From the NCBI GenBank assembly GCA_017853785.1, contig JAFMIX010000008.1, positions 1 to 20,021 of the forward strand: a stretch of 20,021 nucleotides of DNA, in the 5' to 3' direction. Below the pieces are notes generated by a model, which saw only the letters and a list, made by a program, of their open reading frames with translations, ran no database searches and was not told the origin of the DNA. Below, piece by piece: positions 7,459-16,200 of this stretch. This DNA comes from Verrucomicrobiales bacterium. GTDB taxonomy: Bacteria > Verrucomicrobiota > Verrucomicrobiia > Limisphaerales > JAFMIX01. Position numbers and translations under genes: made by a program. How positions within the stretch are numbered: position 1 is the first letter of the stretch; the number at the start of each line of letters is the position of its first letter.

Positions 7459-8909
7459 GACGCCACCTCCGATTTGGTGCGGCAGCAGCCCGCCGCGCCG
7501 CAGCATTTTTTGATGCAGCCGCAAATCAGCCGCCCGAGATTGACGGAAAACAACAGCGCGCCGAGCAACAGGAACAGATCGCCCATCGTGCTGGCGCGAA
7601 GGAACGGCAGCGTCGCCTTGGTCACATCCGCGAACGGCGTGGCCGTATGACTCAAAGCCAGCCCCTGCTTGATGCCGCCAACGGCCAGCGGGCCGACGAG
7701 GAACAGCACCCCGGGCAGGTTCAGCCAGAAATGGATTTTAGCCGGTCGCGCGCAACAGCCTTCCGCCGCCGTCAACTGCGGGGCGATGTAATAGACCGCA
7801 CCGAACATCGCCGTGGCGAAAAAGCCGCAGAGGCCGAGCTGCGTCAGCGCGGGCGTGAGCCAGGTGAAGCCGGTAGTCGCGGCGACCGCGGCGCAAGCGG
7901 TGGTGGCGTTGCCGAGCGTGAAGAGCATCAGAAACCACACGCTGGCGCCGATGAATTTCGGCGAAGGCTCGCTGCGGGTGCAAAGATATTTGCCGACGGT
8001 CTGCTTGAGGTTGAAAGCCACGGCAATGACGACAACCAGGCTCAGGAACGCGCCCATCGCGCTCAACGCCGGCAACCACGCGGGGACAGGCGCACTCGCC
8101 GGGATGCCCGCCCAAGCGCCAAAGCCCAGAAGAATGGCGAAGGTCAGCAGCGCAAGCTGGCGGCTGTGCAGCGACCGCCCGGCGAATTTCGGCACGAGGA
8201 AAAAGATGGTGCCCAGCCCGATCAGGCCGAGCCAGACGAAGAGGAAGTTATTGGCAAACCACCAGGCGATGACCGCCAGCGTCACCCCGCGCACAGGCAC
8301 GCAGCCAATGAGTGCCGTCGCAGTGGTGTAGATCCACGGAAACCAGAACAACGCGGCCAGCAGATACCATTGCGAGACACAGGCGCTCGGCACGGTGCGA
8401 TTGGCGAAGGTCAGAACACCCGAGAGCGCGAGGAGGAGATACGCGAAGAACAAGCTGACAGAACCAGCCTGCGAGAATTCGAGAAATTCAAACCCGGTGC
8501 TGCCGCCGCCCAAAACCGAACCGACGCCGACGAGCACGCCGAGATTCCAAAGGAGCGCGCCGATGAATACGCCACCGGGCAGCGCGAGGCGGGCCTTGCT
8601 GGTCTGCGCCAGAATCCAGAGGGTCACGCCGAGACCGGCCTGCACGGCAAAGCCGTAGGCCAGCGCGTTCAGGTGCGCGGGATGGACGCGACCGTAGGTG
8701 AGAGGGGCGAAGTCTGCGAGAAAACCGGGCGCGTGAAACTTGATGGAGGCAATGAGCGCAAACCCGGCACCGACCACGAGCCAGAAAGCCGCGCCCGCGA
8801 AGAGCGTCAGCACCGGCAGGCGGCACGAGGCGTTCACGTCCGCGCAATCGGCGGCAGGGCAAGCCTCGGTCGGGCGGGAAGTCGGCAAAGTTGTGGGGCA
8901 AGCGCTCAT
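7455..8909 (-). CDS. CcoN-like heme-copper oxidase subunit I homologue lacking the catalytic ligands
   Basis: A 484-residue, about 12-TM protein. Its relation to cbb3 subunit I (CcoN) is clear from RVHPAHLNALAYGF (H79 aligns with the low-spin heme ligand of RPLHTNA), WWFANNFL...FFLVPK, KIHFWLNLPGVLF, AGGIKQGLAL-like GGIKQGLALS and the final LFLLLGALLFSVNL helix. Against CcoN recalled from memory, the CuB histidine of WWYGHN is N220; the HH pair after WAG is P270-A271; and the two heme histidines of GHVHSG are L355 and Q357. The helix-VII tyrosine is also missing. Only six histidines remain in the protein, none at those sites. It therefore cannot reduce oxygen and probably binds at most little heme. 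Both termini are cysteine-rich, with six Cys in 463-476. The ATG at 8909 lies 19 nt after the preceding stop; the longer open frame (to 8996) overlaps that gene and was not chosen. Confidence 0.88.
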   Translation of the reverse strand: MSACPTTLPTSRPTEACPAADCADVNASCRLPVLTLFAGAAFWLVVGAGFALIASIKFHAPGFLADFAPLTYGRVHPAHLNALAYGFAVQAGLGVTLWILAQTSKARLALPGGVFIGALLWNLGVLVGVGSVLGGGSTGFEFLEFSQAGSVSLFFAYLLLALSGVLTFANRTVPSACVSQWYLLAALFWFPWIYTTATALIGCVPVRGVTLAVIAWWFANNFLFVWLGLIGLGTIFFLVPKFAGRSLHSRQLALLTFAILLGFGAWAGIPASAPVPAWLPALSAMGAFLSLVVVIAVAFNLKQTVGKYLCTRSEPSPKFIGASVWFLMLFTLGNATTACAAVAATTGFTWLTPALTQLGLCGFFATAMFGAVYYIAPQLTAAEGCCARPAKIHFWLNLPGVLFLVGPLAVGGIKQGLALSHTATPFADVTKATLPFLRASTMGDLFLLLGALLFSVNLGRLICGCIKKCCGAAGCCRTKSEVAS

Positions 8910-8928
8910 CCAGTGGCAACCGGCAGGA

Positions 8929-9345
8929 TCACTCGAACGCGCTCGGCTTTTCCGGAGCTTTGGGCGGGACGGCCGTGGCTTTTTCCACGCGGGCAATCAG
9001 GCTGGCGCGGCCCGCCGCCGGATTCTGCCACTCGGCGATGGTAAGTTTCATCGCCTGTTCGATGGGGAGGCGGACGATGCCTTTACCTTGGTCCATCCAG
9101 CCGTAGTTGGCGAGGGCTTCGGCGTTGAGGGCGCGAAGTTCGGCGAGATTTTTTTTGCGCAGCGCGACGCGATCTTCGGTGAGCGGCGCGGGCTTGGTGT
9201 AATGGATCATGGCCCAGACAAGTGCGGCGGCGAGGAGGAAGGTGCCGAGAATGACCACACCATAAATGACGGTGCGGCTCTGACAAAACTTTCCGGATTC
9301 GCCGCCGCCAGCAGGCGCGCAACTGGATTGGGATTCGTCGCTCAC
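8929..9345 (-). CDS. Small single-TM protein conserved in respiratory clusters
   Basis: A 138-residue protein starting at a GTG that directly follows the actF stop codon (TAA then GTG, no gap). A GGGAGG Shine-Dalgarno within the end of actF lies about 8 bases ahead, which fixes the start. Residues 1-24 are polar with two Cys, 25-48 form one membrane helix, and the rest is soluble with LRKKNLAELRALNAEALANY and the motif YGWMDQGKGIVRLPIEQAM. I recognise similar YGWVDQ...GIVRLPIDRAM segments from small proteins next to SCO, caa3 oxidase and ACIII genes in Acidobacteria, Planctomycetes and Verrucomicrobia; that is from memory. No cofactor motif is present. It may be an accessory or assembly subunit of ACIII, in the place other clusters have ActG, but sequence identity to ActG is not claimed. 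Confidence 0.82.
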   Translation of the reverse strand: MSDESQSSCAPAGGGESGKFCQSRTVIYGVVILGTFLLAAALVWAMIHYTKPAPLTEDRVALRKKNLAELRALNAEALANYGWMDQGKGIVRLPIEQAMKLTIAEWQNPAAGRASLIARVEKATAVPPKAPEKPSAFE

Positions 9346-10647
9346 TTATTTGCCTCCCGGTGATTGAGTATGAACATCTTTCAATTCGGCGTCGTCGTAA
9401 TCGTCCACGTCCTCGACGTTGCCGCCGGAGATGGGGGTGGTCGGTTCGAGTCGGCCCAGCGCTTCCGCCAGCCGCGGATCCTTCAGCGGATACGGCGCGG
9501 CACCGGCAGATTTCGCAAGGTAAAGCTTGGCGAGGCAGCCGACGATGAAGGCGGTGCAGCCGAGCGAGAGCCAGATCCACTTGAGCGGAAAACCAGCGGG
9601 ATGCGCCACGGGGAGGATCTGGAAGGTCATGTCCACGAAATGCATCAGCCACGCCCACCCTGCAAAGAAAGCCATGACCTTGAAGTTTTCCTTCATATCG
9701 ATCCGCAGCAGCAGCAGGAACGGCAGGAAGAAGTGGCCGAAGATGATGACGAGACTCACGAGAAACCAGTTGCCGTGTTCGCGCTGGAGATACCAGAAGG
9801 TCTCTTCCGGCATATTGGCGTTCCAGATGATGAAGTACTGGGAAAAGTTGACATATGCGTAGAACACCGTGAACGCGAAGAACAGCGTGCCGAGGTAGTA
9901 GAATTGATGCTGGTGCAACACGGCCTTGAGCACATTCATCCGGGAGAGCGACAGGGTGATGAAGTAGACCGTGGCCAGCATGAGCCATACGCTGCCGGCG
10001 AAATAACAAACCCCATACATCGTGGAGAACCATTGATGCTGGAGGCCTTTCATCCACATGATGGTGCCGAGCGTGACGAGGAAGGCGAAGAAGAAAATCC
10101 CGACGTAGGCGAACCCGCGCATCTTGTGCGTGCACTCCGCCGCGCCGGTCTGGTCCTGCGCGACCGACCATTTGCGGAGGCCGAGCGCAACCCAGCTCAA
10201 GACCCCAAAAATCAAAGCGGACGAGCCGTAGAAGCCCCACTTGGTGAACAGCGGCGCCTTGGCGTGCAGGGCGTGGTCGGCCACGGGGTCGGCGACACTC
10301 ATCCACGCGTACATCTTCGGCGCCAGCAGCGCGACGGGAATGAAGAACAACGCCATCCACGGCAGGAGGCTGGCGATGTTTTCGCTGATGCGGCGGATCG
10401 GCAACGACCAGCTCGCATCAAACAGATGATGCGCCATCACGAGGAACAAGGCCCCGATGCAGATGCTGAAACTAAACATGAAGGCCACCAGCCAGGCGAA
10501 ACCAAACTCGCGCCCGGCATCGAGCTTCAAACTCACGACCAGCCCGATGAGCGCGAGCAGACCGCCGACCCCGATCAACAGGTTCGGCACCTTGCGCCAC
10601 TTGGACAGATCCAACGGCGCCGCAGATTGTGAACGATGCGAACTCAT
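9346..10647 (-). CDS. actF: Alternative complex III subunit ActF, NrfD/PsrC-like membrane protein
   Basis: A 433-residue integral membrane protein with about 10 hydrophobic helices, matching the quinol:cytochrome c oxidoreductase quinone-binding subunit 2 family. Characteristic segments are FMFSFSICIGALFLVMAHHL (H73-H74), ASWSLPIRRISENIASLLPW, the FYGSSALIFGVLSW helix and YAYVNFSQYFIIWNANMPEE. The C-terminal tail (about the last 60 residues) is soluble, rich in Asp and Pro. In ACIII, ActF pairs with ActC as the second NrfD-type membrane subunit and is thought to provide a proton path; it carries no heme. One base separates its ATG from the stop of actE. No strong Shine-Dalgarno is visible, so coupling to actE is likely. 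Confidence 0.95.
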   Translation of the reverse strand: MSSHRSQSAAPLDLSKWRKVPNLLIGVGGLLALIGLVVSLKLDAGREFGFAWLVAFMFSFSICIGALFLVMAHHLFDASWSLPIRRISENIASLLPWMALFFIPVALLAPKMYAWMSVADPVADHALHAKAPLFTKWGFYGSSALIFGVLSWVALGLRKWSVAQDQTGAAECTHKMRGFAYVGIFFFAFLVTLGTIMWMKGLQHQWFSTMYGVCYFAGSVWLMLATVYFITLSLSRMNVLKAVLHQHQFYYLGTLFFAFTVFYAYVNFSQYFIIWNANMPEETFWYLQREHGNWFLVSLVIIFGHFFLPFLLLLRIDMKENFKVMAFFAGWAWLMHFVDMTFQILPVAHPAGFPLKWIWLSLGCTAFIVGCLAKLYLAKSAGAAPYPLKDPRLAEALGRLEPTTPISGGNVEDVDDYDDAELKDVHTQSPGGK

Positions 10648-10648
10648 A

Positions 10649-11263
10649 TCATTTTTTCAGGGTGGCCTGATGCTCCACCGGAACATCCTCCATCACGCCG
10701 AGTTGTGCGCGGTGCAACGCCCGCAGGTAGGCGATGATCGCCCAGCGGTCTTCCGGCACGATGTTCGCGCCATAGGCGCCCATGAGGCCTTTGCCGTGAG
10801 TGATGGTGTTGAAAATCTCGCCGTCGGGCATGAGCACGATGCGCTTTTCGTGCAGGTTGGCAACGACAGCCATGGCGTATTTCTTGGTGATCCCGTTGCC
10901 GTCGGCCTGCGGCCCGTGGCAGGGAAGACAGTTGATTTCATAGCGCTGCTTGCCGCGCGCCATCAATTGCTCCGTGACCGGCACGGGGATGTTTTCCACG
11001 AAGTTGGTCAGCCCGGTGACGCGTCCGGTGTATTGCGGCCAATCTTGATACGGAGCGCCCTGCGCAATCGTGCCCGGCACCGGCAAGCGCGAGCTGCGAC
11101 CATCGGCGAAGAAAGTGTCGTCCTTCTGAGGCAGCAACTTCATCTGCTTGTCCATGTCGGGGATGATCGAGATGGGACGGCGGCGCGAGAGGTCGCCGCG
11201 TTGGCCAGCGATGACCACCACCAGGGCGACCGTGAGGGCGAAGATGAGAAGAAAATAGCGCAT
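10649..11263 (-). CDS. actE: Alternative complex III subunit ActE, monoheme cytochrome c
   Basis: A 204-residue protein with an N-terminal hydrophobic segment (YFLLIFALTVALVVVIAG) that contains no lipobox Cys, so it is an uncleaved anchor or an ordinary signal peptide. The segment after it (IPDMDKQMKLLPQ) and SSRLPVPGTIAQGA are standard for ActE. The heme motif is CLPCH (112-116) with GPQADGNG following; M161 in KGLMGAYG is the likely axial Met. The helix EDRWAIIAYLRALHRAQLG closes the class I fold. It receives electrons from the ActB/ActA side and hands them to a soluble or membrane-bound acceptor. A strong GGAGGA Shine-Dalgarno lies 7 bases before the ATG, and the actD stop is only 2 bases upstream. 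Confidence 0.95.
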   Translation of the reverse strand: MRYFLLIFALTVALVVVIAGQRGDLSRRRPISIIPDMDKQMKLLPQKDDTFFADGRSSRLPVPGTIAQGAPYQDWPQYTGRVTGLTNFVENIPVPVTEQLMARGKQRYEINCLPCHGPQADGNGITKKYAMAVVANLHEKRIVLMPDGEIFNTITHGKGLMGAYGANIVPEDRWAIIAYLRALHRAQLGVMEDVPVEHQATLKK

Positions 11264-11265
11264 CG

Positions 11266-11799
11266 TTATTCCTCCACCATTTCGATGTGCTTGCTGCCGG
11301 TGGCTTCCAGCAGCTTGCGGGTTGCGGCGGCGTCATACTTCACGTCCGCCGTCTCGATGACGAGGAAAAACTTGTCGTGCGTGGCCGCCTCGAACCGCGC
11401 GTGCTTGAGCAGCGGGTGGTGCAGGCGAGGCAGGCGGTTCAGGAACATCATGCCACCGATGGAACCGAACGCGGTAAACAGGATCGTCAACTCATACGAG
11501 GGTGGAAACGCGCTATACGGGCTGAACATCGGCTTGCCGCCGACGATGAGCGGATAATCGAACGCGTTGGTGAACCAGATGAGCAGCATGCCGGTCGTGT
11601 AACCACAGAGGCCGCCGCAGAAGCCGAACCAGCCGACCTTGGAATTCTTCAGGCCCATCGCGTGGTCCATGCCGTGGATGGGGAACGGGGTAAACACATC
11701 CCACTTGCGGAAACCTGCATCACGAACTTTTTCCGCTGCGTGCATGATGTCGGCGGGCGTTTCGTATTCGGCGAGAATGCCGTAAGCTTTTGAGTTCAT
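11266..11799 (-). CDS. actD: Alternative complex III subunit ActD (DUF3341)
   Basis: A 177-residue protein with two membrane helices (about 55-78 and 101-120) between soluble ends. The start MNSKAYGILAEYETPADIMH, the WDVFTPFPIHGMDHAMGL motif and the second-helix GSIGGMMFLNRLPRLHHPL are standard DUF3341/ActD features; the C-terminal part (THDKFFLVIETAD) resembles a small regulatory-type fold. ActD holds no cofactor and is a structural subunit of ACIII. The frame is open far upstream, but the ATG at 11799 has a strong AAAGGAGG and forms a TGATG junction (1-nt overlap) with actC, so this start is firm. Confidence 0.95.
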   Translation of the reverse strand: MNSKAYGILAEYETPADIMHAAEKVRDAGFRKWDVFTPFPIHGMDHAMGLKNSKVGWFGFCGGLCGYTTGMLLIWFTNAFDYPLIVGGKPMFSPYSAFPPSYELTILFTAFGSIGGMMFLNRLPRLHHPLLKHARFEAATHDKFFLVIETADVKYDAAATRKLLEATGSKHIEMVEE

Positions 11800-13214
11800 C
11801 AGTGATGCCCTCCTTTCGCGCCGCCCAGCGGATGGTGCGGATCCGCTTGCGGGGTGATGCCCTTCACTTCCGAGACCGCAATCATCGGCAGGAAGCGCAT
11901 GAACAGCAGGAACAAGGTGAAGAACAATCCGAACGTTCCGAGGAACGTGCCGATGTCCACCCAGCTCGGCAGGAAGTAACCCCAGTTGCTCGGCAGGAAG
12001 TCGCGGTGCAACGAGATCACGATGATGACGAAGCGCTCGAACCACATCCCGATGTTCACGAGGATGGACGCGATGAAGACGATGAGCAGGTTCTGGCGGA
12101 TTTTCTTGAACCAGAACAATTGCGGCAGGATGACGTTGCAGCCCATCATCGTCCAGTAACCCCAAGCATACGGGCCGTGGATACGATTGAGGAAGGCGTA
12201 GCGCTCATACGGGCTGCCGGAATACCACGCGATGAACAATTCCATGATGTAGGCGTAACCCACGATGCTGCCGGTCGCGAGCGTCACTTTGCACATCAGG
12301 TCAATGTGCCGCATCGTGATGATGTCTTCGAGCTTGCACATCTTGCGGAGCGGAATCAGCAGCGTCAGCACCATGCCGAAACCGGAGAACACCGCGCCCG
12401 CGACGAAATACGGCGGGAAAATGGTCGTGTGCCAGCCCGGCAACTGCGACACCGCGAAGTCCAAGGAGACGATGGAGTGCACAGACAACACCAGCGGCGT
12501 GGAGACGCCCGCGAGGATGAGGTAACACTTCTCGTAATTGCTCCAGTGGCGGTTCGAGCCGGTCCAGCCGAGCGCGAACAGGCCGTAGAGGAATTTCCGG
12601 ATTTTCGTCTTCGCGCGGTCGCGGAAGATGGCGAGGTCGGGCACGAGGCCCACATACCAGAACAGGCACGACACCGTGAAGTAGGTCGAGACGGCGAACA
12701 CGTCCCACATCAGCGGCGAACGGAACTGCGGCCAGAGCGCGTTCGAGGTCGGGATGGGGAACAGGAACCAGTCCAGCCATTCGCGGCCCGTATGCAATGC
12801 CGGATAAATACCGGCGCACATCACGGCGAAAATGGTCATGGCTTCGGAAGCGCGGTTCACCGCCGTGCGCCAGCGTTGGCGCAGCAGGAAGAGAATTGCC
12901 GAGATGAGCGTGCCGGCGTGGCCGATACCGATCCACCAGACGAAGTTGATGATGTCCCAGCCCCACATCGTGGGATGGTTGTTGCCCCAGACGCCGACGC
13001 CGACGGAGGTCTTGTAGGCGAGCAGCGCGCCCAGCAGGCACATGAGCAGGAAGCTGGGGATGAAAGCCGCCCACCACCATGCGGGCGTCTTGCCCTCGAT
13101 GATGGCCGCGACCTGGTCGGAGATCCAGCCGACGTTGCGGTTGTTGGTGACGAGCGGTTCACGCCGGAGTTCGGCGGGCGGCTGCGGGGCCTGGATTTGG
13201 GTTTCAGCGGACAT
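11799..13214 (-). CDS. actC: Alternative complex III subunit ActC, NrfD/PsrC-like quinol-binding protein
   Basis: A 471-residue protein with about 10 membrane helices of the NrfD/PsrC family. Hallmarks are WGWDIINFVWWIGIGHAGTL, ALHTGREWLDWF (H141), LMWDVFAVSTYF (D171), ILAGVSTPLVLSVHSIVS and PYFVAGAVFSGFGMVL. The H141/D171 pair has the same spacing as the His/Asp pair discussed for the quinone site of Rhodothermus ActC (from memory). ActC oxidises menaquinol or ubiquinol next to the Fe-S domain of ActB. The N-terminal 45 residues are soluble, and the C-terminus ends in a His/Gly-rich PHHPLGGAKGGHH. It overlaps actB by one base (TGATG), with a GAAGGGAG Shine-Dalgarno upstream. Confidence 0.96.
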   Translation of the reverse strand: MSAETQIQAPQPPAELRREPLVTNNRNVGWISDQVAAIIEGKTPAWWWAAFIPSFLLMCLLGALLAYKTSVGVGVWGNNHPTMWGWDIINFVWWIGIGHAGTLISAILFLLRQRWRTAVNRASEAMTIFAVMCAGIYPALHTGREWLDWFLFPIPTSNALWPQFRSPLMWDVFAVSTYFTVSCLFWYVGLVPDLAIFRDRAKTKIRKFLYGLFALGWTGSNRHWSNYEKCYLILAGVSTPLVLSVHSIVSLDFAVSQLPGWHTTIFPPYFVAGAVFSGFGMVLTLLIPLRKMCKLEDIITMRHIDLMCKVTLATGSIVGYAYIMELFIAWYSGSPYERYAFLNRIHGPYAWGYWTMMGCNVILPQLFWFKKIRQNLLIVFIASILVNIGMWFERFVIIVISLHRDFLPSNWGYFLPSWVDIGTFLGTFGLFFTLFLLFMRFLPMIAVSEVKGITPQADPHHPLGGAKGGHH

Positions 13215-16200
13215 CAGTGCGCTCCCTTCTCCGCCGCGTGATGCGGGGCGGCGTCATGGTGGCCGTGGTGGACGAGATGGTTGCCCTTCTTTTCCCACTC
13301 CTCAAAACTCGCGGGAGCTTTCGTATAATCCGGCATCTGGGGATTCGGGTTGCGCACGCGCGCGAGGTAGGTCGTGCGCGGCTTGGTGAGCAAAAATTCC
13401 AACACGGAATAATCACGTTCCTGCGCCTTCAGCTTCGAGACACGGCTGTGCGGATCCTTGACGTTGCCGAAGACGATGGCTTCCGCCGGGCACGCCTGCG
13501 CGCAGGCGGTGGTGAAGGTGCCGTCGGGCACTTCCACATCGGCGCTTGCCCCGGCCTTGACCTTCTGGGCGATCTTCGCGCCTTCGATGCGCTGGATGCA
13601 GAAGGTGCATTTCTCCATGATGCCGCGCATCCGCACGGTCACGTCGGGATTCTTCGCGAGCTTGAGCAGCTCCCATTCGTCGTTCGGGCGGATGCCGCGC
13701 GCCGGGTCGCGCCACCAACGCGCCAGTTCCCATTCGCCGTCCACGGTGTTGAGCAGCGGCGTGCTGAAGAACGGGCCTTTGAGCTTGTCGAGCGGGCGCT
13801 TGTTGTAATCGAGATAATTGAACCGCCGCACCTTGTACGGGCAGTTGTTCGAACAATAGCGTGTGCCGACGCAGCGGTTGTACGCCATCACGTTCAAACC
13901 TTCTTCGTCGTGCACCGTCGCGTTGACGGGGCAGACGGATTCGCACGGCGCGGATTCGCAGTGCTGGCAAAGCATCGGCTGGGTGACCACCTGGGGGTTC
14001 TCCACGCTGCCGGTGAAATAACGGTCAATGCGCAGCCAATGCATCTCGCGACTGCGGCCCACCTGGTCTTTGCCGACGATGGGCACGTTGTTCTCGGCCT
14101 GGCACGCGACCATGCAGGAGGAGCAACCGACGCAGGAATTCAAATCGATGGACATTCCCCAAGCGTGCGGCGACTTGTCGCGCGGCTTCACGCCATTCCT
14201 GTCCGGGACATCGAGCGGATTCGGGTAAAGCGGTTGATCGCCGCCGGGAGGTTCGGGCATGTTCATGCCCTTAGCAAAATCAGGCCGCTCGGCATACTGC
14301 GCCACGTTCGCCTCGCGCACGACCGGACGGCCTTCCATCGCCCAGTGGCTCTGCGTGGTGGCAACGGGGTAAGGCTTGGCGCCCGTTGCGGAAAGTTTTC
14401 CGCCCGCAGCGATATAGGGCGCGTCAGCAGTGCGCAACGCGTAGGCATTGAAACCCGCGCCGTTGCCGACGCGACCGGACTTGGTGCGACCGTAGCCAAG
14501 GGCGACGCCGACCGTGTTGTCCGCCTGACCGGGAGCCAGCCACGCGGGGCCTTCCACACTGCGGCCATTCAGGGTCAATTTCACCCACGGCACATAGGCG
14601 TTTCCGCTTTCGTTGTCCTTTTGAGTGAAGCCAAACGCTTCCCAAGTTTTTTGACTCAACAGAAAGACGTTTTCCCAGACGATCTTGGTGATCGGGTCGG
14701 GCAATTCCTGCAACCAGCCGTTGTTGTTATAACGGCCGTCGTCCACGCGATAGTCGCGGTGGAAGATGACTTCGAGACTGTCCTTGCCGGGCGCGGGGAC
14801 AGGCTTGACCGCACCAAGCTCCTTGTTGATGCCCGCCCAGTTGAGCGCAGCGACCACGACATCCGTCTTCTTTACGGCGTAAAAGCCGTCGTGCAAGAAA
14901 CGATTCCAGCTTTCTTCAAAACCCCAGCCTGCGCTCAGGCCGCGGAAAGTTTCGCGGACGATTTCGTAGGGACTGGTCGCGACCAACCCAGCGAGGCGCG
15001 CGAGAACTTCCAGTTCGGTCAGGCCATCAAACAGCGGCGCGATCAGCGGCTGAATGGAAACGAGGGTGCCGTCGCTGCTGCGGACGTCACCCCACGATTC
15101 AAGATAATGCGCGAGCGGCAGGTGCCAGTCGGTCGCCCGCGTGGTGGCGGCGAAAGTTTCGTCCTCGTAATAACCCAGCCGGACGACGGACTTGGCCTTG
15201 CTCTGGAGTTTGGCCCAATCGAGTTCGACGGGCGCGTTGTAGGCGGGGTTGCCGCCAAGAATGACAAGTGATTCCACCTGGCCGGCATTGAGCGCGGTGG
15301 CAAGTTCAGCGAGCGTGCCGGCACCGACGCTGGTGTCGGGCTGGAACACGACGGTGTGGCCGATGCTCCCGAGCGCGTAGTTGATGGCATCGGCGAGCAA
15401 ATGCACGGCCAGCGGCTGACGATAACCCGCGACGACAACGGCCTTGCCGGCGTGGGCAATCAGGTCTTTCGCGCACTCGGAAATCCATTTGGCATCCACG
15501 CCCGCAGGCTTGCCGACCTGCGCGGCGAGGTTGGCGAATTCCGCATTGCCCTGCTTGACGATTTCCGCTGCGAGCGCAGCGGCGACCTGCAAGACCTGGC
15601 TGGACGGAACGCGCAGGCGATGGTCGGCATTCGCGCCGGTCAACGACATCAGGCTCTCGACCACGTAGAGGCGGTTGATGAGTTCCTCGTCCTTTTTCGA
15701 CGCGTGGCCTTCAATCTTGCGCCCCTTGGCGAAGTCGCGGATGAAACGGTGATTGTCCTCTTCCGCGCCGATGAAGTCACAGTCGAGCGACAGGATGCGC
15801 TTGGCCTTGTCCAATTTGAAATACGGCGTGACCGGCTGCCCGGCGGCAATGGACGCGGCATTGCGGTGGATATCGAAATCCACCGGCTCATAGACGAACC
15901 ATCGGGCTTGGGGAAATTTGGTCTGGATGAGCTTCTGCAGGCGGGCGCGCGAAGGAGACGAACTGCGTTCGACAAGAAAGCAAAGGCCCGCGCCCTGGTT
16001 CGCTTCGGCTTGTTGCGAGAGCGCGGTCAACTGATCCAATGCCGCTGCCTTGGTGGCGACAGTACCGCCCTTGGTGTAACGGATGGCGCGGTCGGGGTCG
16101 TAAAGATTTAGGATGGACGCCTGCGCGAAGCGGTCGGTGCCGCCGTTGCTATCGGGATGGCCGGAGTTGCCTTCGACCTTCGTGGGACGGCCGTCGTTGG

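Noticed and set aside
7455..8909. Annotation as a working cbb3-type cytochrome c oxidase subunit I (ccoN)
   Set aside because: All CuB and high-spin heme ligands are replaced, so the symbol ccoN and an oxidase function would be misleading.
7647..9044. 465-codon plus-strand frame opposite the CcoN-like gene
   Set aside because: Its Arg/Glu/Gln-rich, unstructured composition is the mirror of a hydrophobic protein gene.
13217..15271. 684-codon plus-strand frame opposite actB
   Set aside because: It is an antisense shadow of actB without recognisable domains or membrane/signal features.
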